DNA of 64,000 bases from Magnolia sinica (taxonomy: Eukaryota; Streptophyta; Magnoliopsida; Magnoliales; Magnoliaceae). The DNA lies in the NCBI RefSeq assembly GCF_029962835.1, contig NC_080579.1, positions 83,531,959-83,595,958 on the forward strand, in the 5' to 3' direction. Shown here piece by piece: positions 20,437 to 34,213 of this stretch. The first letter of the stretch is position 1, and each line of letters opens with the position of its first letter. Below the pieces are notes generated by a model, which made no database searches, was not told where the DNA came from, and worked only from the letters and a program-made list of their open reading frames with translations. A program made the position numbers and the translations under genes.

Positions 20437-21540
20437 ATGGCCCGCAGGAGAGTGACCCGATCGACTCCCGCACCACCATCGGATACTTCAGCTCCACCAC
20501 CTGCGGCTCCCGCATTACCACCTACGACCCTTGCTCCACCACCAGAGATCCCTACTGCCCAGCCTGAGGATGTCGCTCCTCTACCAAAGATTCATACCGC
20601 ACATCCTGAGAATGCTGCTCTTCCACCAGAGACCGGTGCGGATCCGACCGTATCCGTGAGTGCTTCCCAATTATAGCAGATGCTGCAGGCTGTGACGGCC
20701 GCACTTCAGGGGCAGAGCAGACATCCGGTTGTTTCAACGGCCCAGGTAGAGCAGGAGCGCGCTAGTGCCCTACTTCGAGAGTTCCGACAGTTTGACCCTC
20801 CGCGTTTCCAGGGTGAGCCAGATCCGACAGTAGCTGAGAGATGGCGCTCCGACGTGGAGAAGATTTTTGATACCATGTCATGTACGACCGAGCAGCGAGT
20901 TCGGTTGGCAGTATTTCTTTTTCAGGGCGAGGCCGAGCACTGGTGGACCTCGGTTACCCGCGTTGCAGGACCTGACCACGTCTGGACATGGGATGATTTT
21001 ATAGACCGATTCGAGGAGCAGTATTTCCCTGACCATATTCGACGTCAGAGAGCACTGGAGTTTGAGACTCTGGTGCAGGGGGACATGACCGTGGCACAGT
21101 ACGCGGCTCGTTTCGTGGCGCTATCGAGGTTTGCGCCATATATGATTGATGATGAGGGGCGGAAGGCCCACCGTTTCGAGAACGGCTTACGTTACGGCCT
21201 TCGAGGCCGTGTGATGGGGCACGAGCTCCCGACTTTCCAGGCAGTAGTGCGGAGGGCTCAGATCTACTAGACTGAGTGGGCCGGCGCGCAGGCCGACAGA
21301 GATCAGAGGAGGGGACAGAAGAGGCAGACCCCCTCTAGTAGCTCCCAGCAGCAACGACGACCACAGAGGTACAGGAGCCACCCACCTGCTAGAGCACCGG
21401 CGGCCCAGCCGACCTCCGGCGCCACCCCGGCGGCCATTTGCGGGGACTTATTTTGGATGTGGTGGGACGAGGCATTACCTGTCGAGTGCCCTCGCCCTCA
21501 TCTGCGGCGATCGAGAGGATCACGGCGGCCTCATCTATAG
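20437..21540 (+). pseudogene. gag region of Tekay-type element (fossil)
   Basis: Encodes the capsid-like part, with the recognisable FDPPRFQGEPDPTVAERW and WTWDDFIDRFEEQYFP motifs of plant gypsy Gag, after a proline-rich N-terminal stretch. A basic, arginine-rich tail follows, where a zinc knuckle is normally found. The region is broken. Confidence 0.85.
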
Positions 21541-21779
21541 CGCCGAAAGCACCACAACGACCTCGGCCACGGCGGCGACCTCGGTAGCATCTTCCCGGCC
21601 ACGGCGGCCCCAGCAGCGACCCACAGCCACCTCGGCCGCCGAGACCCAGCGCAGAGCGCGGTATAGGCCGCCGCAGAGGCAGCGGCAGCCAGGGACCTCG
21701 GAGGGGACAGGCACCTCCCGGTTAGATTCTATGCAGCTCAACAGGACTCGCAAGACCCGCAGTCATCCGAAGGAGTCGT

Positions 21780-24700
21780 CGAAGGTATACTTCCCGTCTC
21801 TTCATGCATCGCTCGAGTATTATTTGATTCTGGCGCTTCTCACTCATTCATGTCCGAGGGTTTCTGTCGATCGACTGGATTGCCGACAGAGTCTACTAAT
21901 GAGGGATTGACCGTATCGACGCCCTTGGGGAGGACCACAGTATTGGGCCGTTTCTGTCCATCTTGCCCGATTCTTGTCGGTGATATCTTTTTGCCCGCTG
22001 ACTTGTTTGTGCTGTCGATGACAGATTTTGATGTTATCTTGGGCATGGATTGGCTTGCCGAGTACCACGCTATCTTGGACTGTTCTACGAGGACAGTCAC
22101 ATTTTGCATACCAGACTTGCCACAGTTTCAGTTTATCGCCGAGCCCAGAGGAGAGCCGTTATCTTGCTTGGTGTCTTACGCAGTTGAGGAGCCTATTGCC
22201 TTGTGTATTGATCGGTTGCCGGTGGTCTGTGACTTCCCCGACGTGTTCCAGGAGATTCCAGGATTACCTCCTCGCCGTCATATCGAGTTCCAGATCGATC
22301 TTGTGCCCGGTACCGCGCTTATCTCGAAGGCCCCGTACCGTATGGCACCGATGGAGTTGCGTGAGCTGCAGCGTCAGTTGGACGAGTTGCATGAGTTGAG
22401 ATTCATTCGTCCGAGCAGTTTTCCTTGGGGAGCGCCGGTACTCTTCGTTAGGAAGAAGGATGACTCGTTGAGGCTCTACGTGGATTACCGCAAGCTCAAC
22501 CGGGTCACAATTAAGAACAAGTACCCACTCCCGAGGATAGACAATTTATTTGATTAGCTGCAGGGTGCACAGTTCTTTTCGAAGATTAACCTGCGTTCTG
22601 GTTATCATCAGATTCGTGTCCGAGAGGAGGACATCCCGAAGACAGCCTTCAGGACACGCTATGGTCATTTTGAGTTTCAGGTCATGTCCTTTGGACTGAC
22701 CAATGCACCTGCGGTCTTCATGCAGTTGATGAACGAGGTCTTTCGTCCATATCTCGATCAGTTTGTTGTGGTCTTCATCGACGACATTCTGATATATTCG
22801 AGGACCCGTGAGGACCATATGCAGCATCTGGAGATTGCCTTGCAGACCCTCCGTGCCCACCAGGTATATGCGAAGCTGGAGAAGTGTGAGTTCTGGCAGG
22901 AGGAGGTGAGATTCCTCGGTCACGTGGTGACCAGGGAGGGTGTCGCAGTGGACCCCTCGAAGGTTGAGGCAGTGAGATCCGCAGTTTTCTTGGTTTAGCG
23001 GGATATTATCGGCGTTTCATTGAGGGCTTCTCCCGTATTGCAGTCCCGTTGACCAGGTTGACTCAGAAGGGCGCAGAGTTTATTTGGAGTGACGCCTGTA
23101 AGCGAGCATTTATGGAGCTGAAGGACCGTCTGACGTCCGCTCCTGCCCTTACTCTTCCCTCTGGGAGTGATGGATTCGTGGTATTTACTGATGCTTCGCG
23201 TATTGGATTGGGTACTGTCCTGATGCAGCACGGCAGACCTGTAGCCTTTGCGTCTCGTTAGCTCAAGGTCCATGAGTTGAACTACCCCACGCATGACTTA
23301 GAGCTGGCAGCAGTCGTCTTCGCACTGAAGGTGTGGAGACACTATCTCTATGGGGTTAGGTTCGAGCTCTTCTCCGACCACAAGAGCTTGAAGTATTTAT
23401 TTTCTCAATCTGAGCTGAACATGAGACAGAAACGCTGGATGAAGCTTCTGAAGGATTATGATTTTGACCTCCAGTACCACCTAGGCAAAGCGAATGTGGT
23501 GGCGGATGCCCTTAGCCGTCAGCCACGAGGCCTAGTGGCACATATGATGATTCAGGAGTGGAAGATGCTCGAGGATATAGCAGAGTACGACTTTGATTTT
23601 GGTCTGCAGTCTTCTATCGTTCAGTTATCGAGCCTGTCGATTCAACCCTCTCTTGTCACAAGGGTGATCGAGGCTCAGCAGACAGATGAGTCGTTACAGG
23701 ATTACCGAGCAGAGGCGGCATTTGAGAGTCAGACAGATTAGCAGATTGGTGCTGATGGTGGACTTCGCTTTAGAGGCCGATTGTGTGTCTCGGATATTCC
23801 TGAGTTGTGCAGAGATCTTATGACCGAGGCACATCGATCGCGGTTTTCCATCCATCCTGGCTCGACGAAGATGTACCGTGATATGAGGAGGCAGTATTTT
23901 TGGGCGGGGATGAAGCGCCAAATTGCCAGTTTTGTGGCCGAGTGTGACACATGCCAGCGTGTCAAGGCCGATCATCAGAGACCCCCTGGTCTATTGCAAC
24001 CGTTGAGCGTCCCGACATGGAAGTGGGAGCACGTATCTACAGATTTTATTATGGGTTTGCCGAGGACTCAGCACGGTCATGACGCCATTTGGGTTGTCGT
24101 GGACCGTCTGACGAAGTCGGCACATTTTCTTACGATTCGTGCGACTTGACCCTTGGACCGGCTTGCGAGGTTGTTCATTGAGGAGATTGTGAGACTGCAC
24201 GGCGTACCAGTCTCGATCGTTTCTGACCGAGATCCGAGATTCACGTCTCAGTTTTGGAGGAGCTTTCAGAGAGCTATGGGCACTGATTTGCAGTTCAGTA
24301 CCGTGTATCATCCGCAGACCGATGGCCAGACCGAAAGGGTCAACCAGATCCTTGAGGATATACTTCGGGCCTGCGTGATTGACTTCGGTGGTAGCTGGGA
24401 TGAGCATCTGCGATTGGCTGAGTTCGCATACAACAACAGCTATCAAGCGACCATTGGCATGGTTCATTTTGAGGCATTATATGGCAGACCGTGCAGATCT
24501 CTGAGTTGTTGGACCGAGGTTGGAGAGCGGCGTCTCCTAGGTCCCGAGCTTGTGCAGGAGACATCAGAGGTTATTGATATTATCAGGCAAAGGATGCGCA
24601 CAGCTCAGAGCCGGCAGAAGAGTTTTGCTGATCGCCAGCGTCGTCCCTTGGAGTTTGATGTAGGGGACCATGTGTATCTCAAGATCTCGCCCATGAAGGG

Positions 24701-25082
24701 CGTAGTTAGATTTGGAATAAAGGGCAAGCTTGCCCCGAGATTCATAGGACCTTTCGAGATCACTGAGCGCATTGGCGCTGTGGCCTATCGGCTTGCCTTA
24801 CCATCTCAGTTGTCTGGCGTCCACAACGTTTTTCACGTCTATATGTTGAGAAAATGTGGGTCAGGCATAGTTCCTGTTATTGACTGGCAGCCGTTGGAGG
24901 TTCGTGAGGATGCTTCTTACATCGAGCAGCCAGTTTGTATCATTGATCGGAAGGAGCAGGTCCTCCGAACCAAGATCATCCCCTTGGTGAAGGTTCAGTG
25001 GGGTCACCATTCTATTGATGAGGCGTCTTGGGAGCGCGAGGCTGAGATTCGAGAGCACTATCCTCATCTTTTTGATGATTGA
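21780..25082 (+). pseudogene. pol region of Tekay-type element (fossil)
   Basis: Domains in order, with approximate spans: aspartic protease (about 21800-22110), reverse transcriptase (about 22230-22970, with the [11 protein letters not shown] catalytic motif), RNase H (about 23080-23510), integrase with zinc-binding HHCC domain and core (about 23780-24560), and a C-terminal region ending in a chromodomain-like VQWGHHSIDEASWEREAEI. Chromodomains are thought to steer integration into heterochromatin. The region is broken in several places and should not be read as a working gene. Confidence 0.88.
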
Positions 25083-25204
25083 TTGTATGTTGTATGTTGC
25101 ATGTTGTCTCTGATATTTATATGGCGATGTCTTGCTTTCCCTTCTATTATGATTTATGTTTTCTTGTGATGATTGTTTAAATTTCAAGGACGAAATTTTT
25201 ATTT

Positions 25205-25216
25205 GGAGGGGAGAGC
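25205..25216 (+). promoter_or_regulatory. Polypurine tract
   Basis: GGAGGGGAGAGC directly abuts the start of the 3' LTR, as expected for the plus-strand primer. Confidence 0.85.
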
Positions 25217-28200
25217 TGTAAGACTCGTGTCCTAATCAGTACCATTCCGTTGGCTTCTGCGGTCCTTCCGGTCAAATTTCGGCAACATTCGCACCGTATC
25301 CGGTGTTTGCGCACGATTCTAAGCCAGGTCCTGCGCACCGACAGCGGCTTGATCCGAAAGTTACATCATAGCGACCGCGTCGTCGCCGCGGTTCCAACGC
25401 CGTGACTTGCGCACCGAACCGATACCTAGGCAAAAAGATGCCGATTGCGTTTATTCTGAAGAAACACCGCGCGTTGCGGATTTCAAGGGAATCTCTACTA
25501 TAAGTCTCATCAATCAATCATAAATGCAAGCCTTACCTCAAGTACATCAACCCATTCCCTCCTTTTTTCAAAAGTCCACCCTCTTTCCACCTCACCACTC
25601 CCCTTTTTCTCATTTTCAACAACAACCATACCCCTTTTCAAAAATTTCAACCCAACCCATCACCCATCACTCCATCACCTTACCTCACCCATCCATATCT
25701 TCTTTCTCTCCCTCATTTCTCAAAATCTCCAAGCAACCCCAAGCCTCTCAACGTTCAAGCTTTCTCTCCCTCTTAAGTGTGGCCCATCTTCCATCTTCCA
25801 TCTACACCCTCTCATCTCTCATCCCCACCATCAAAAGTCCATCAACCTCCATCAAAGTTGAAGCTAAGGAGCATTGGAGTCTAAGGGACCAAGAAGAAGG
25901 AAGATAAGGTGGGTGATTTGCCATTATTTTAAACTTTAGGGTCCACTTGTTGGTGGGACCCATTTGGATGTATGTGACTTAATCAAGAGGGCCCATAGTG
26001 GCGGGGTTCCTCTATCTCACCGTATATCTCTCTCTATCTCTCTCTTTCTCTCTTTCTTTGTAATGGTGTGGATCCCACCAATATGTGCTACATCTACCCC
26101 GTCCATCTACATCAGACGGTGTGGCCCACTCTATTGCAGGTGATGATCCACACCATCCATTGTTTGGATGGGCCCAATGCGTCCTTTTGTTTATATATAT
26201 GTTATATTTTATATAATATATATATATAATATATAATATAATATGTATTATGTATATATATATAATAATAATAATATAATATATATTATGTATATATGTT
26301 GGTGGGCCACATCTACGTGGGACCCACCATAATGACATGTTTAAGTATGCCGTCCAGCGTCCCTGGACGCTGGACGTTGGCAAACAGGGAAGTAAAAAAA
26401 AACTGGCATGGGACGGTACTAACAAGCTAGCTAAGGGAGAAGGAAATGGTGGGCCCCTCATGCAGGCCCCACCTTGATGTATACATATAATCTAAGCCGT
26501 CTATCCCGTTGCCCAGATCATTTTAACCGTTGAGCTAAAATTTGGGACCCATCTAAAAAACAAGCGGGTCATGCCATAGGAAACAGCGATCCTACCTTCG
26601 ATTTACTCTCTAATGCTCCAGTATATCTAAAACAGCCCAACATTGGACTCTATGGGTTTGTATCGAGCCATGGGGACCCATGACTAGGGTGGATCTTGCG
26701 GATGTGGGCCCTGTCTATGAAAAACCGTAGAAAAACCGATTTAAAAAAAAAACAAACAAACAACAGCAGCAGCAACTGCTGCCACTGACGACAGGCGCAA
26801 GCAGCGCCTGCGCTGGACGCTCCTGACGGGCGGACGAGGCAGGGCCTCGCGGCCCAATTGTGGGCCCCACCTTGATGCGTTTCGATGATCAACACCGTGC
26901 ATTTGATGGGTCCCCACAAATCGTACGTCCACCTCAAAAATTAGCCTTATACGAAACTTAGGTAGGCCACACCATCTAAAATCATGTGAAGACATGTCTA
27001 AACATATAAAAACCCTTGGTGGGGCCTACTTGAGATCTGGATGCGGCTGAAACTTGGTCTGTACCCTCAGCCAAGTGGGGCACACATAATGAGCGGGCTG
27101 GATTGGTGGACCACATCACAGTGGGCCCCCTGTCGATGTGATATATAAATATATATTTATACAGATATAAATAAAATAAAATAAAAATAAAATAAAAAAA
27201 ATTATCACAGTAGGCTCCTGACCGCCCTACAGGTTGGACGAAAATAAATGGTGGGCCCAACCCACGGTACTTGGGTGGAAAATAAACATTCCAGTGGGCC
27301 CCAGTCTAGTGGGCCCTACCCTGGTCCACTTGACTTTATGAGCAGTTGGATGAAAATAAACATTTGTTGGGCCCTAAGTTGGGTGGAAAATAAACATTAT
27401 GTTGGGCCCGAAGTTGGGTAGAAAATAAACATTATATTGGGCCTTAGGTTGGGTGGAGAATAAGCATTATGGTGAGTCCTACTTAGAACTCACCTACGTA
27501 TGTATTGTAAACCACGCCCTCTATTAGTGTGAGCTCCATCATGATGTATGTGTTTCATCCAACTGTCCAACTATTTTGGAGATAATTTAAGGCCCATTTT
27601 ATGAGGCCCATTGTGATGTATGCAAGGCCCATGTGACTAGGCCCACGTGGATGCATTGGTGGCCCGTCATTGAAGCCTACCTTGATATATGTTTACGAGA
27701 CCCATGCATGAGGCCCATTTGATGTATTAGAGGCCCAATGGGATGTGCATGAGGCCCATACCATGATTTATGTGTCGACCCTTATAGCGGCAGTACCTTG
27801 GGAGCAATGATGGTTTGATGTCCACATTATAAGGTTAATGTTGGTTAAATGTCCGCATTACGACTCTCCCTAAGGCCCATTAATAGGCCCATGTCTATAG
27901 TATATCAGCCGTCTAGGCTCATCTTCATGTTGATCAGAGCCCATCACCACATAACATGTATAACATAGATCCATGATTCATGATCATACGCATCATATGT
28001 ATGCCTGATATGAGAAGTGACTGATCATAGCATATGCCTTTAGGCAGATCGTTATGGGCTCCCTGATAGGCGGAGTCGCCCCACATGAGCGCTCGGTACG
28101 CGCGGGATTGTTGCATGTTTGGTAGTGCGATTCATGCACTTGCATCTGTGTGATCATGATTATTGTATGCCCTAGCAACATCAGGGCCAAAGCCTCCACA

Positions 28201-29216
28201 GACACATCGTGGGAAGTTGAGTTGGATACCGAAAATGTTTGGTTCTAGCATACGGGCACCATAGATGTCCTTGGGTGAAAATCCCTAAACCCGATGGTAC
28301 CAGAGGATGACTCCAACGTCGAGACCGAGTGGATATATGAGCGCATGAGGGCCGAATACCAGGAGGCCGCGTCTCCCACTGTGTCGTAGTCGGTTGGAAA
28401 GGAGTGTGGCCTTACTCGCCCAAGGGTAGGGGGCAATACTAGGCTGAGTTTGACCAGCTCGCGAATGGGTCCGCTATCGACGTGCCGGATAGGTATTGGC
28501 AGACTATTGGTCAGGGGGATAGTGAGGTTTCTTACGCTCACTTGGACTGTGCGGCTAGGAGAGCGACAGTGTCATTTGGAGTGTATTGAACCCCGGTGAT
28601 TATCCAGAATGAGAACTGTACTGATACATGATGAGGATTGGCATACTTGAGTTGCATCTTGCATCGCATGGCCGTGTTATGGCCGATGGCATTCATATAT
28701 TGTATTGCATAGCTTTGGTACGGCTAATTGCATCCATGTACTCATCACCATGATCCCGCATTACTCTGACCTTGCATTTTGAGCACGTTTATATTGCGCA
28801 CACACTTACACCACCCTCTAAGCTTTTTATAAGCTTATGCACGATTGATGCGTGCAGGTGACGCCAGGACGCAGTCGCAGCCATAGTCTCGCCGTAGTTG
28901 GACCGTGCAGACGAGCTTTGGAGTTTCTATCTTTTGCTCTACATTGTATTCTCTCTTTTCGTTGCATTGTACTCAAATGTTTTTGATCATAGTGGATTTT
29001 GTGGTGGTGTTCCTGTGGTTATTGATTGCGGGTTATGCTTTTGTTATGCTTATTATGAATCAGACTGATGATTTGAAACCCTCCTTGTAGTCTCCTAGGA
29101 TCGGAACCTGGTGAATGGGTGCCGGGGTCCGAGAATGGGGTTCTACGGAGGCTGTCGGCGTCGGATTCGGCGATCGAAAATTTTGTGAGCCCGGTTTTCG
29201 AGTTCGGGGCATGACA
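25217..29216 (+). repeat. 3' LTR of Tekay-type element
   Basis: 4,000 bp from TGTAAGACT to GGGCATGACA. It is collinear with the 5' LTR apart from one tandem unit and small indels in the AT-rich tract. Confidence 0.93.
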
Positions 29217-29794
29217 AGGCAGATTCAAAGTTTAAGTGGACCCCACCATAAAAAACAGTGAGAGGTGACGGCCACCGTTGAAACCTTCCTGGAGCCTACT
29301 ATGATGTTTATTTGAGATCCAACCTTTTTATAAGTTGAAAAAGGTATAGAATAAGGTAAGGCATAGATATTAACTTGATGGAAAGCTTCAATGGCCCAGA
29401 GAGGTTTTAATGGTAGGCATTCAATCTCCATTGTTTTCTACAGTGGGGTGCACTTGAAATTTGGATCTTCCTTACTCTTTGGATTATGCCCTAAAATGAT
29501 ATCACGAAATGGATGGACACTGTGAATACAATACATATATTATGGTGGCGCCCATGAAAAGTGATGACGTTACTTCAGCAGCAGGGGAGCACAGAAAAAA
29601 GACTCGAAAATAAAGTTTACCATTGCGTGGTCGAGTACGTGCCAGGGCAAATGGAGAGAGACGTCTAACGGAACTCCAAGGAAAGTAGCATTAATTATAA
29701 GGGAACAAGCTGCTAGTATTCAACTAATTGTATTTCACCACGTCACTTCAATAGCGTCTTAGCTACTGAGGTGTTCAGTATCCAATCCGCTTCC
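29217..29794 (-). mobile_element. Mutator-like MITE copy B, main portion (split)
   Basis: Continues 16075-16227. Ends at the inverse of GGAAGCGGATTGG. Read on the minus strand it follows copy A (3344-4065) along its length, including the 'ctactgaac' end and the hairpin-like 'ctcagtagctaagacgctattg'. Sequence just beyond (29795-29860, 'ttccgtagcgagttggatag' to 'aaatccgcgtc') is the end of yet another family member. Confidence 0.75.
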
Positions 29795-29944
29795 CTCACT
29801 TCCGTAGCGAGTTGGATAGTGTTGGGTTCAGCAGCAAATCCGCGTCCCACCGCCCCGGGGGTCGTGTGGGCAACACCACCTATTCGGCGTCTACGTGGTC
29901 AACACCACCTGATCCACGTGCCAGTTCTCTAGAATGCTGAACAC

Positions 29945-30459
29945 GGAAGCGGGTTGCGTCCTACCCCCGCCCGGACGATAATCCATCCGGACAGTGATCT
30001 GTGGGGCCCACAGTGATGTAAATACTTTATCCACGTCATTTATCCATTTTTTCAGATCATTTTAAGGCATGATCCTAAAAATGAAGCGTGTACACAGTTT
30101 CAGTGGACCGCACCAAAGGAAGCAGTATTGATAATGAATCCAACGTTGAAACCTTTCTAAGGACCACGGTGATTTTTTTTTACCATACAACCTATTCATA
30201 AGGTCATGTATACATGTATGAAGTGAAAAAAAAAATATCAGCTTAATCCGAAACTTCTGCAGCTCCCAAGACATTTTTAATGGTGAGCTTTCAACCCTTA
30301 CTTTGTGGTCCACTTAAACATTGCTTCCAACTAATTTTTTAGTTCATATACTTAAAATGATCTGTAAATATGGATGGACGGTGTGGATAAAACACTAACG
30401 TCAATATAGTTCCCACGGATCGCTGCCGGACGGATTACGGTAGGACGCAATCCGCTTCC
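29945..30459. mobile_element. Mutator-like MITE with 9-bp target duplication
   Basis: 515 bp. Left end GGAAGCGGGTTGCGTCCTAC; inverse of right end GGAAGCGGATTGCGTCCTAC; similarity continues inward for about 80 bp. Flanks are GCTGAACAC (29936-29944) and GCTGACCAC (30460-30468), a 9-bp direct repeat with one mismatch. Nine-base duplications are diagnostic of the Mutator superfamily. The interior has the usual core words and no coding capacity. Confidence 0.88.
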
Positions 30460-30468
30460 GCTGACCAC

Positions 30469-32848
30469 ATGGGCCTCACCAGCCTCAATAAAAAAACGCG
30501 CGCATATAATGCAAAGCGCGTCCGCGTAGATTAGAAAAATGATCACCTACAGCGGCTGCATGCTTACTTTCACATGCACCCATACCTTTCTTGCCAACGT
30601 GTCAAATTTCTAGAGAATCCGTCGGTAGAAAAGGTGGGCCACAACATGATGATCACTTGATGTGAAAATCAGATCCATCCATTTATTGAGAGGACCACAT
30701 CAGCAGTTCAAGTCATACCATCGGATGTCCATTGTATTCAAACCGGACACATTTAAATGAGTCCATCAGCAATTCCATCATCATGGTGTGGCCCACTTTT
30801 CCACAGATTGGATATTCTAGCCATGTGAAACTAATGGCTGGAAACAAAAGGCGGTGTGTACGTGGAAACGCTGTATCATTTCTCCGAGAGTCCGTTCGAT
30901 TCCCTTGACGTATTGCAAAAGGAGCTGATGCTTGGTATACGATTTGCAAAGTCTTCGCCAGCAAATGAGTCTTTGCAGGTGCTCGGAGATTTAGCACACA
31001 TCAGACCATTTTTTTTATGATCCAAACCATTGATATCAATGGGCCCCACAAGGATAGGTAACCCAGAAATCATGAAGATTAAGATGTAGAAAATCCTTCG
31101 TTATTTAGCCTTTCTATATTGATCGTGAACCGTTGCTTTATTTTTTATCCGAGGCATTTATAGAAGTCATTTTGTCTTCCATCTAAATACGTTTTATACC
31201 ACATACAGTCTACAGTGGGACCCATTAGATCAACGGTTTGGATCATCTAAATATTGTTCCAGTGGACAAAATCCTGCATAACCGGCAAAATTGAACTACG
31301 CATTGACGAGCAAAACCGAATGATTAGAGTGCTTAATGTCGAGTGCTATCATCAACTTAGAAAAAAACGCTTAAATACAAAAATTATATCTCCACATGAG
31401 TTGTAAACTAAAATGACGAAAATACCCTCAATTTGGATTTATTTGATACTCTGCTAGAGCATGTTGTTGTTCATACACATTATCTCAGAATGCATGTGTT
31501 TCATATATTTAACTCTAATTAAACCGTCCAAATTGTGGGGCCCAGATTATATAGGTCATAAGTTCAGAATCAGAGCAATTGGATGAACGAAACCTCTGAT
31601 TAATGGACCTTTATTTGTTGAATGGACCCAGTCTCATTTTGACCGTCCAACAAATGCCAGCCAGGAGGCCGGATGGCTTCTGTAAGTGCTGCATACGCCA
31701 CGTGTACAAATCTGGCCTAAGCATTAGAAATCTGGCGATATGAAATGACCTTAAGCTTGTTTAGTTCCGCACGCCTATAGTCTTTCAGGCACACGTGCCA
31801 GTGTAGAACACGTGTAAGGCTTGAGTTTTTGCCCTGGTTAGAGAGAGTTTGGTCGGGCGATGAATACCGGTTGCGCAATTAACTGGCGCCGACTTGGTGG
31901 GACACCGGACCCGGCGATGTGGTTGAGACCTGGACGGTAGGGGTCAACGTCGGTGTATGAATTATATATCCACGCCGTTCATCTTTTTTTCCAATTTATT
32001 TTAAGTCATGGTCCCAAAAATAATAACCACATTCATCCGTTGCAAAATTCATCCCCTTTACAAAATTCCACCACTCATTAAAAAAAAAATTATAAAAGCA
32101 ACTATCACACCCTCCTTCATTTTACAAGCTCATATCATTGATACATGCCAACAAAAACAAAAATAACACATAAAAATCACTATTATCCTAATATAAACCT
32201 ACATTTCTTTGTCATATCTTGTATATCGGAGAGTGTGGCTGAAAATCTTCAAAAAAAAAAAAAAAAAACTCACCAGATTTGGTGCCACGGAGGTGACAAC
32301 GGTACTAATGGCGAAATGGCCTCCTAACATAAAAAAAATAAAAAAAATAAAAAAAAACAAAGAAGGAGAGAAAGAAACGACCAAATGACCTTTCTATGGT
32401 AGGGGACCAACCATAAGAATCCATTCAGCATCTTACGTAGGGCCAACTGGCTTGTTGTGAAACAAATCCAACCCGTCCACGTGAAAGAAGTTTTAATTTT
32501 GTGTAATTAGCTCAAATTTAAAGAAAAAACATCACAGACGAATCATACTGAAAAAAATAATTTAGAATTAATGAGCAACATTAGTGTCATTGTAGGCCAC
32601 AGAGAACTTCTCTTTGAAAATGGAAAAACATCATTTTTTGTGGTCATGACTATCTGATTAAAATGAACAACTTAGATAGGCCCAGAGGTCGGTCCATTCA
32701 TGGTTTAGTGGGACTCATAATCCCTCCTTTTGAAAAGCCTTTTCGTTTTTCGAGACAAGCTAATGAACGTTGTAGAAGGAACAACTATGCCATATGGGTA
32801 TTTTCAACCTTAGAAAAATGAAAAAAAAAAAAAAACTCTCACAATAAA
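30469..32848. other. Intergenic DNA, no gene recognised
   Basis: Mixed intergenic sequence. Short MITE-like fragments are visible near 31950-32030 ('tatccacgccgttcatc'). Homopolymer A/T tracts cluster at about 32250-32370 and 32820-32840. Open frames here are short and show no domain. Confidence 0.55.
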
Positions 32849-33637
32849 TGTTGAAGTTAAAATCTGGATCACCTTCCGCTCTGTGTGGTGAACCTTCGAT
32901 GAACCCTGACCCTACACCAAGGGTGAGCAAAGGAGACCCTGGCTAAGCCGAGGGACCCTCCGATGCCTAAGTTAGGTCAAGAGAATCCGAGTCTAAGTTG
33001 AAAGTTAGGGGGAGAGTGCAAGATCTTGCGTACATGTAGCAATGAGGTCTTATTGTATTTATACCCGACTGTTGGACAGTCTAGGTCCGTTAATCTCGGC
33101 ACGATTCACTCAATCAGTGAGATTTTCGGATCGTGGGGATATTATACGTACTTCAAGAATCGTGTAGGATATTATGCACTTCATGCGTATCGACGAGCGA
33201 AGTAACCGGCCACGTCCACTTATCGCAGTTTCTAAGCTTAGCTCATGGTGCGCCCACCTCAGGATCCGGCCTCGGCTTGATCCGTCTTGCGGATAAAGTC
33301 TCAATTAGAGTGGTTACAAGCCTTCGTCGAACAGTGGCCGCATTTACAGTCCGAGCCGAGCTGATGGCCTTGGCCTCTTGCCAGTCGGACGTTCCGAATG
33401 GCTTTTTCATGAGGTTCGAGTGGAAGTGTCGGGCCTGTTCTATTGAGTTGGGTTTCCTCCTATTTTGGTTTTAGATCGCCTCAAGCCGAATCGGTCATTA
33501 GTCTCAAAGCCAAAACAACTTTGCGGCTCATTGGTGAATCCTTCAGTTGTGGGCATCACATAGGGTAGTCGTCTAGCAATCGAGTCAGCATGACGTCGGC
33601 CCTCAGAATTATAAGGGGCTCGGATCTTCCCATAACA
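32849..33637 (-). repeat. 3' LTR of Tat element (left in window)
   Basis: 789 bp, collinear with 42827-43616. The adjoining bases 33638-33650, read on the minus strand, give a G-rich polypurine-like tract ending AGGGGGCTTC. Confidence 0.9.
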
Positions 33638-34213
33638 GAAGCCCCCTACTCTTCGAGGTCAGTTACGAACTTGGAGAGTAAGCATATGGAAGATCAACCG
33701 CCTCATCTGCTGAACCTTCCATGCATGCCGATATTATCATGATTTTAAAATGTTGAATGTTGGCCCGTGAGCTTTGCGTGGGATGGTTAAGATTTCGAAT
33801 CGTCGTCCGCCTATGGCCTATTGCCACGTATGCCCTGATTAGTGTTTCGGACGAAGCTTTCCTTACTCAGGCGTCGTTTCATTTATCCGGAGTACGCTGC
33901 TCGATGTCAGAGGGGTACTGCTCGACAGAGCCCGAGCCAATAGTGTGCGGCCACATAAGCTCCGGAGTCGGTTCTCGACGATTCGGCTGCGACCATCATT
34001 TCTTGTCATTAATGTAGAGATTTGGCAAGGTCTATATAAGCCTCCTTTGGAAACCTTTGTTCACTTCTGCGCTTTTTGTTTGAGTTGTTACCGGAAGAGG
34101 CGATTTTCGGTGAGGGCGATTCCGATCGATTAGGCCTTTCCGGCAGAAACGATTCCCGGTGATCGTCTGGTGAGTCTTCTTCCTCGTGCCTCTTTGCATT
34201 CCTTCCTTTCGAG

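Larger units (their letters stand above)
16228..29216 (+). mobile_element. Ty3/gypsy (Tekay/Del-type chromovirus) LTR element
   Basis: A 12,989-bp element with two LTRs of about 4.0 kb, a primer-binding site matching initiator tRNA-Met, gag, then protease, reverse transcriptase, RNase H, integrase and a chromodomain-like tail, and a polypurine tract. Target duplications are intact. The domain order (integrase after RNase H), gag type and C-terminal chromodomain point to the Tekay/Del lineage; the lineage name is from memory. The internal region is broken, with roughly eight breaks, so the copy is a fossil. The LTRs differ by about 2% by eye, mostly C-T and G-A changes, which suggests insertion about one to a few million years ago depending on the rate assumed. 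Confidence 0.93.
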
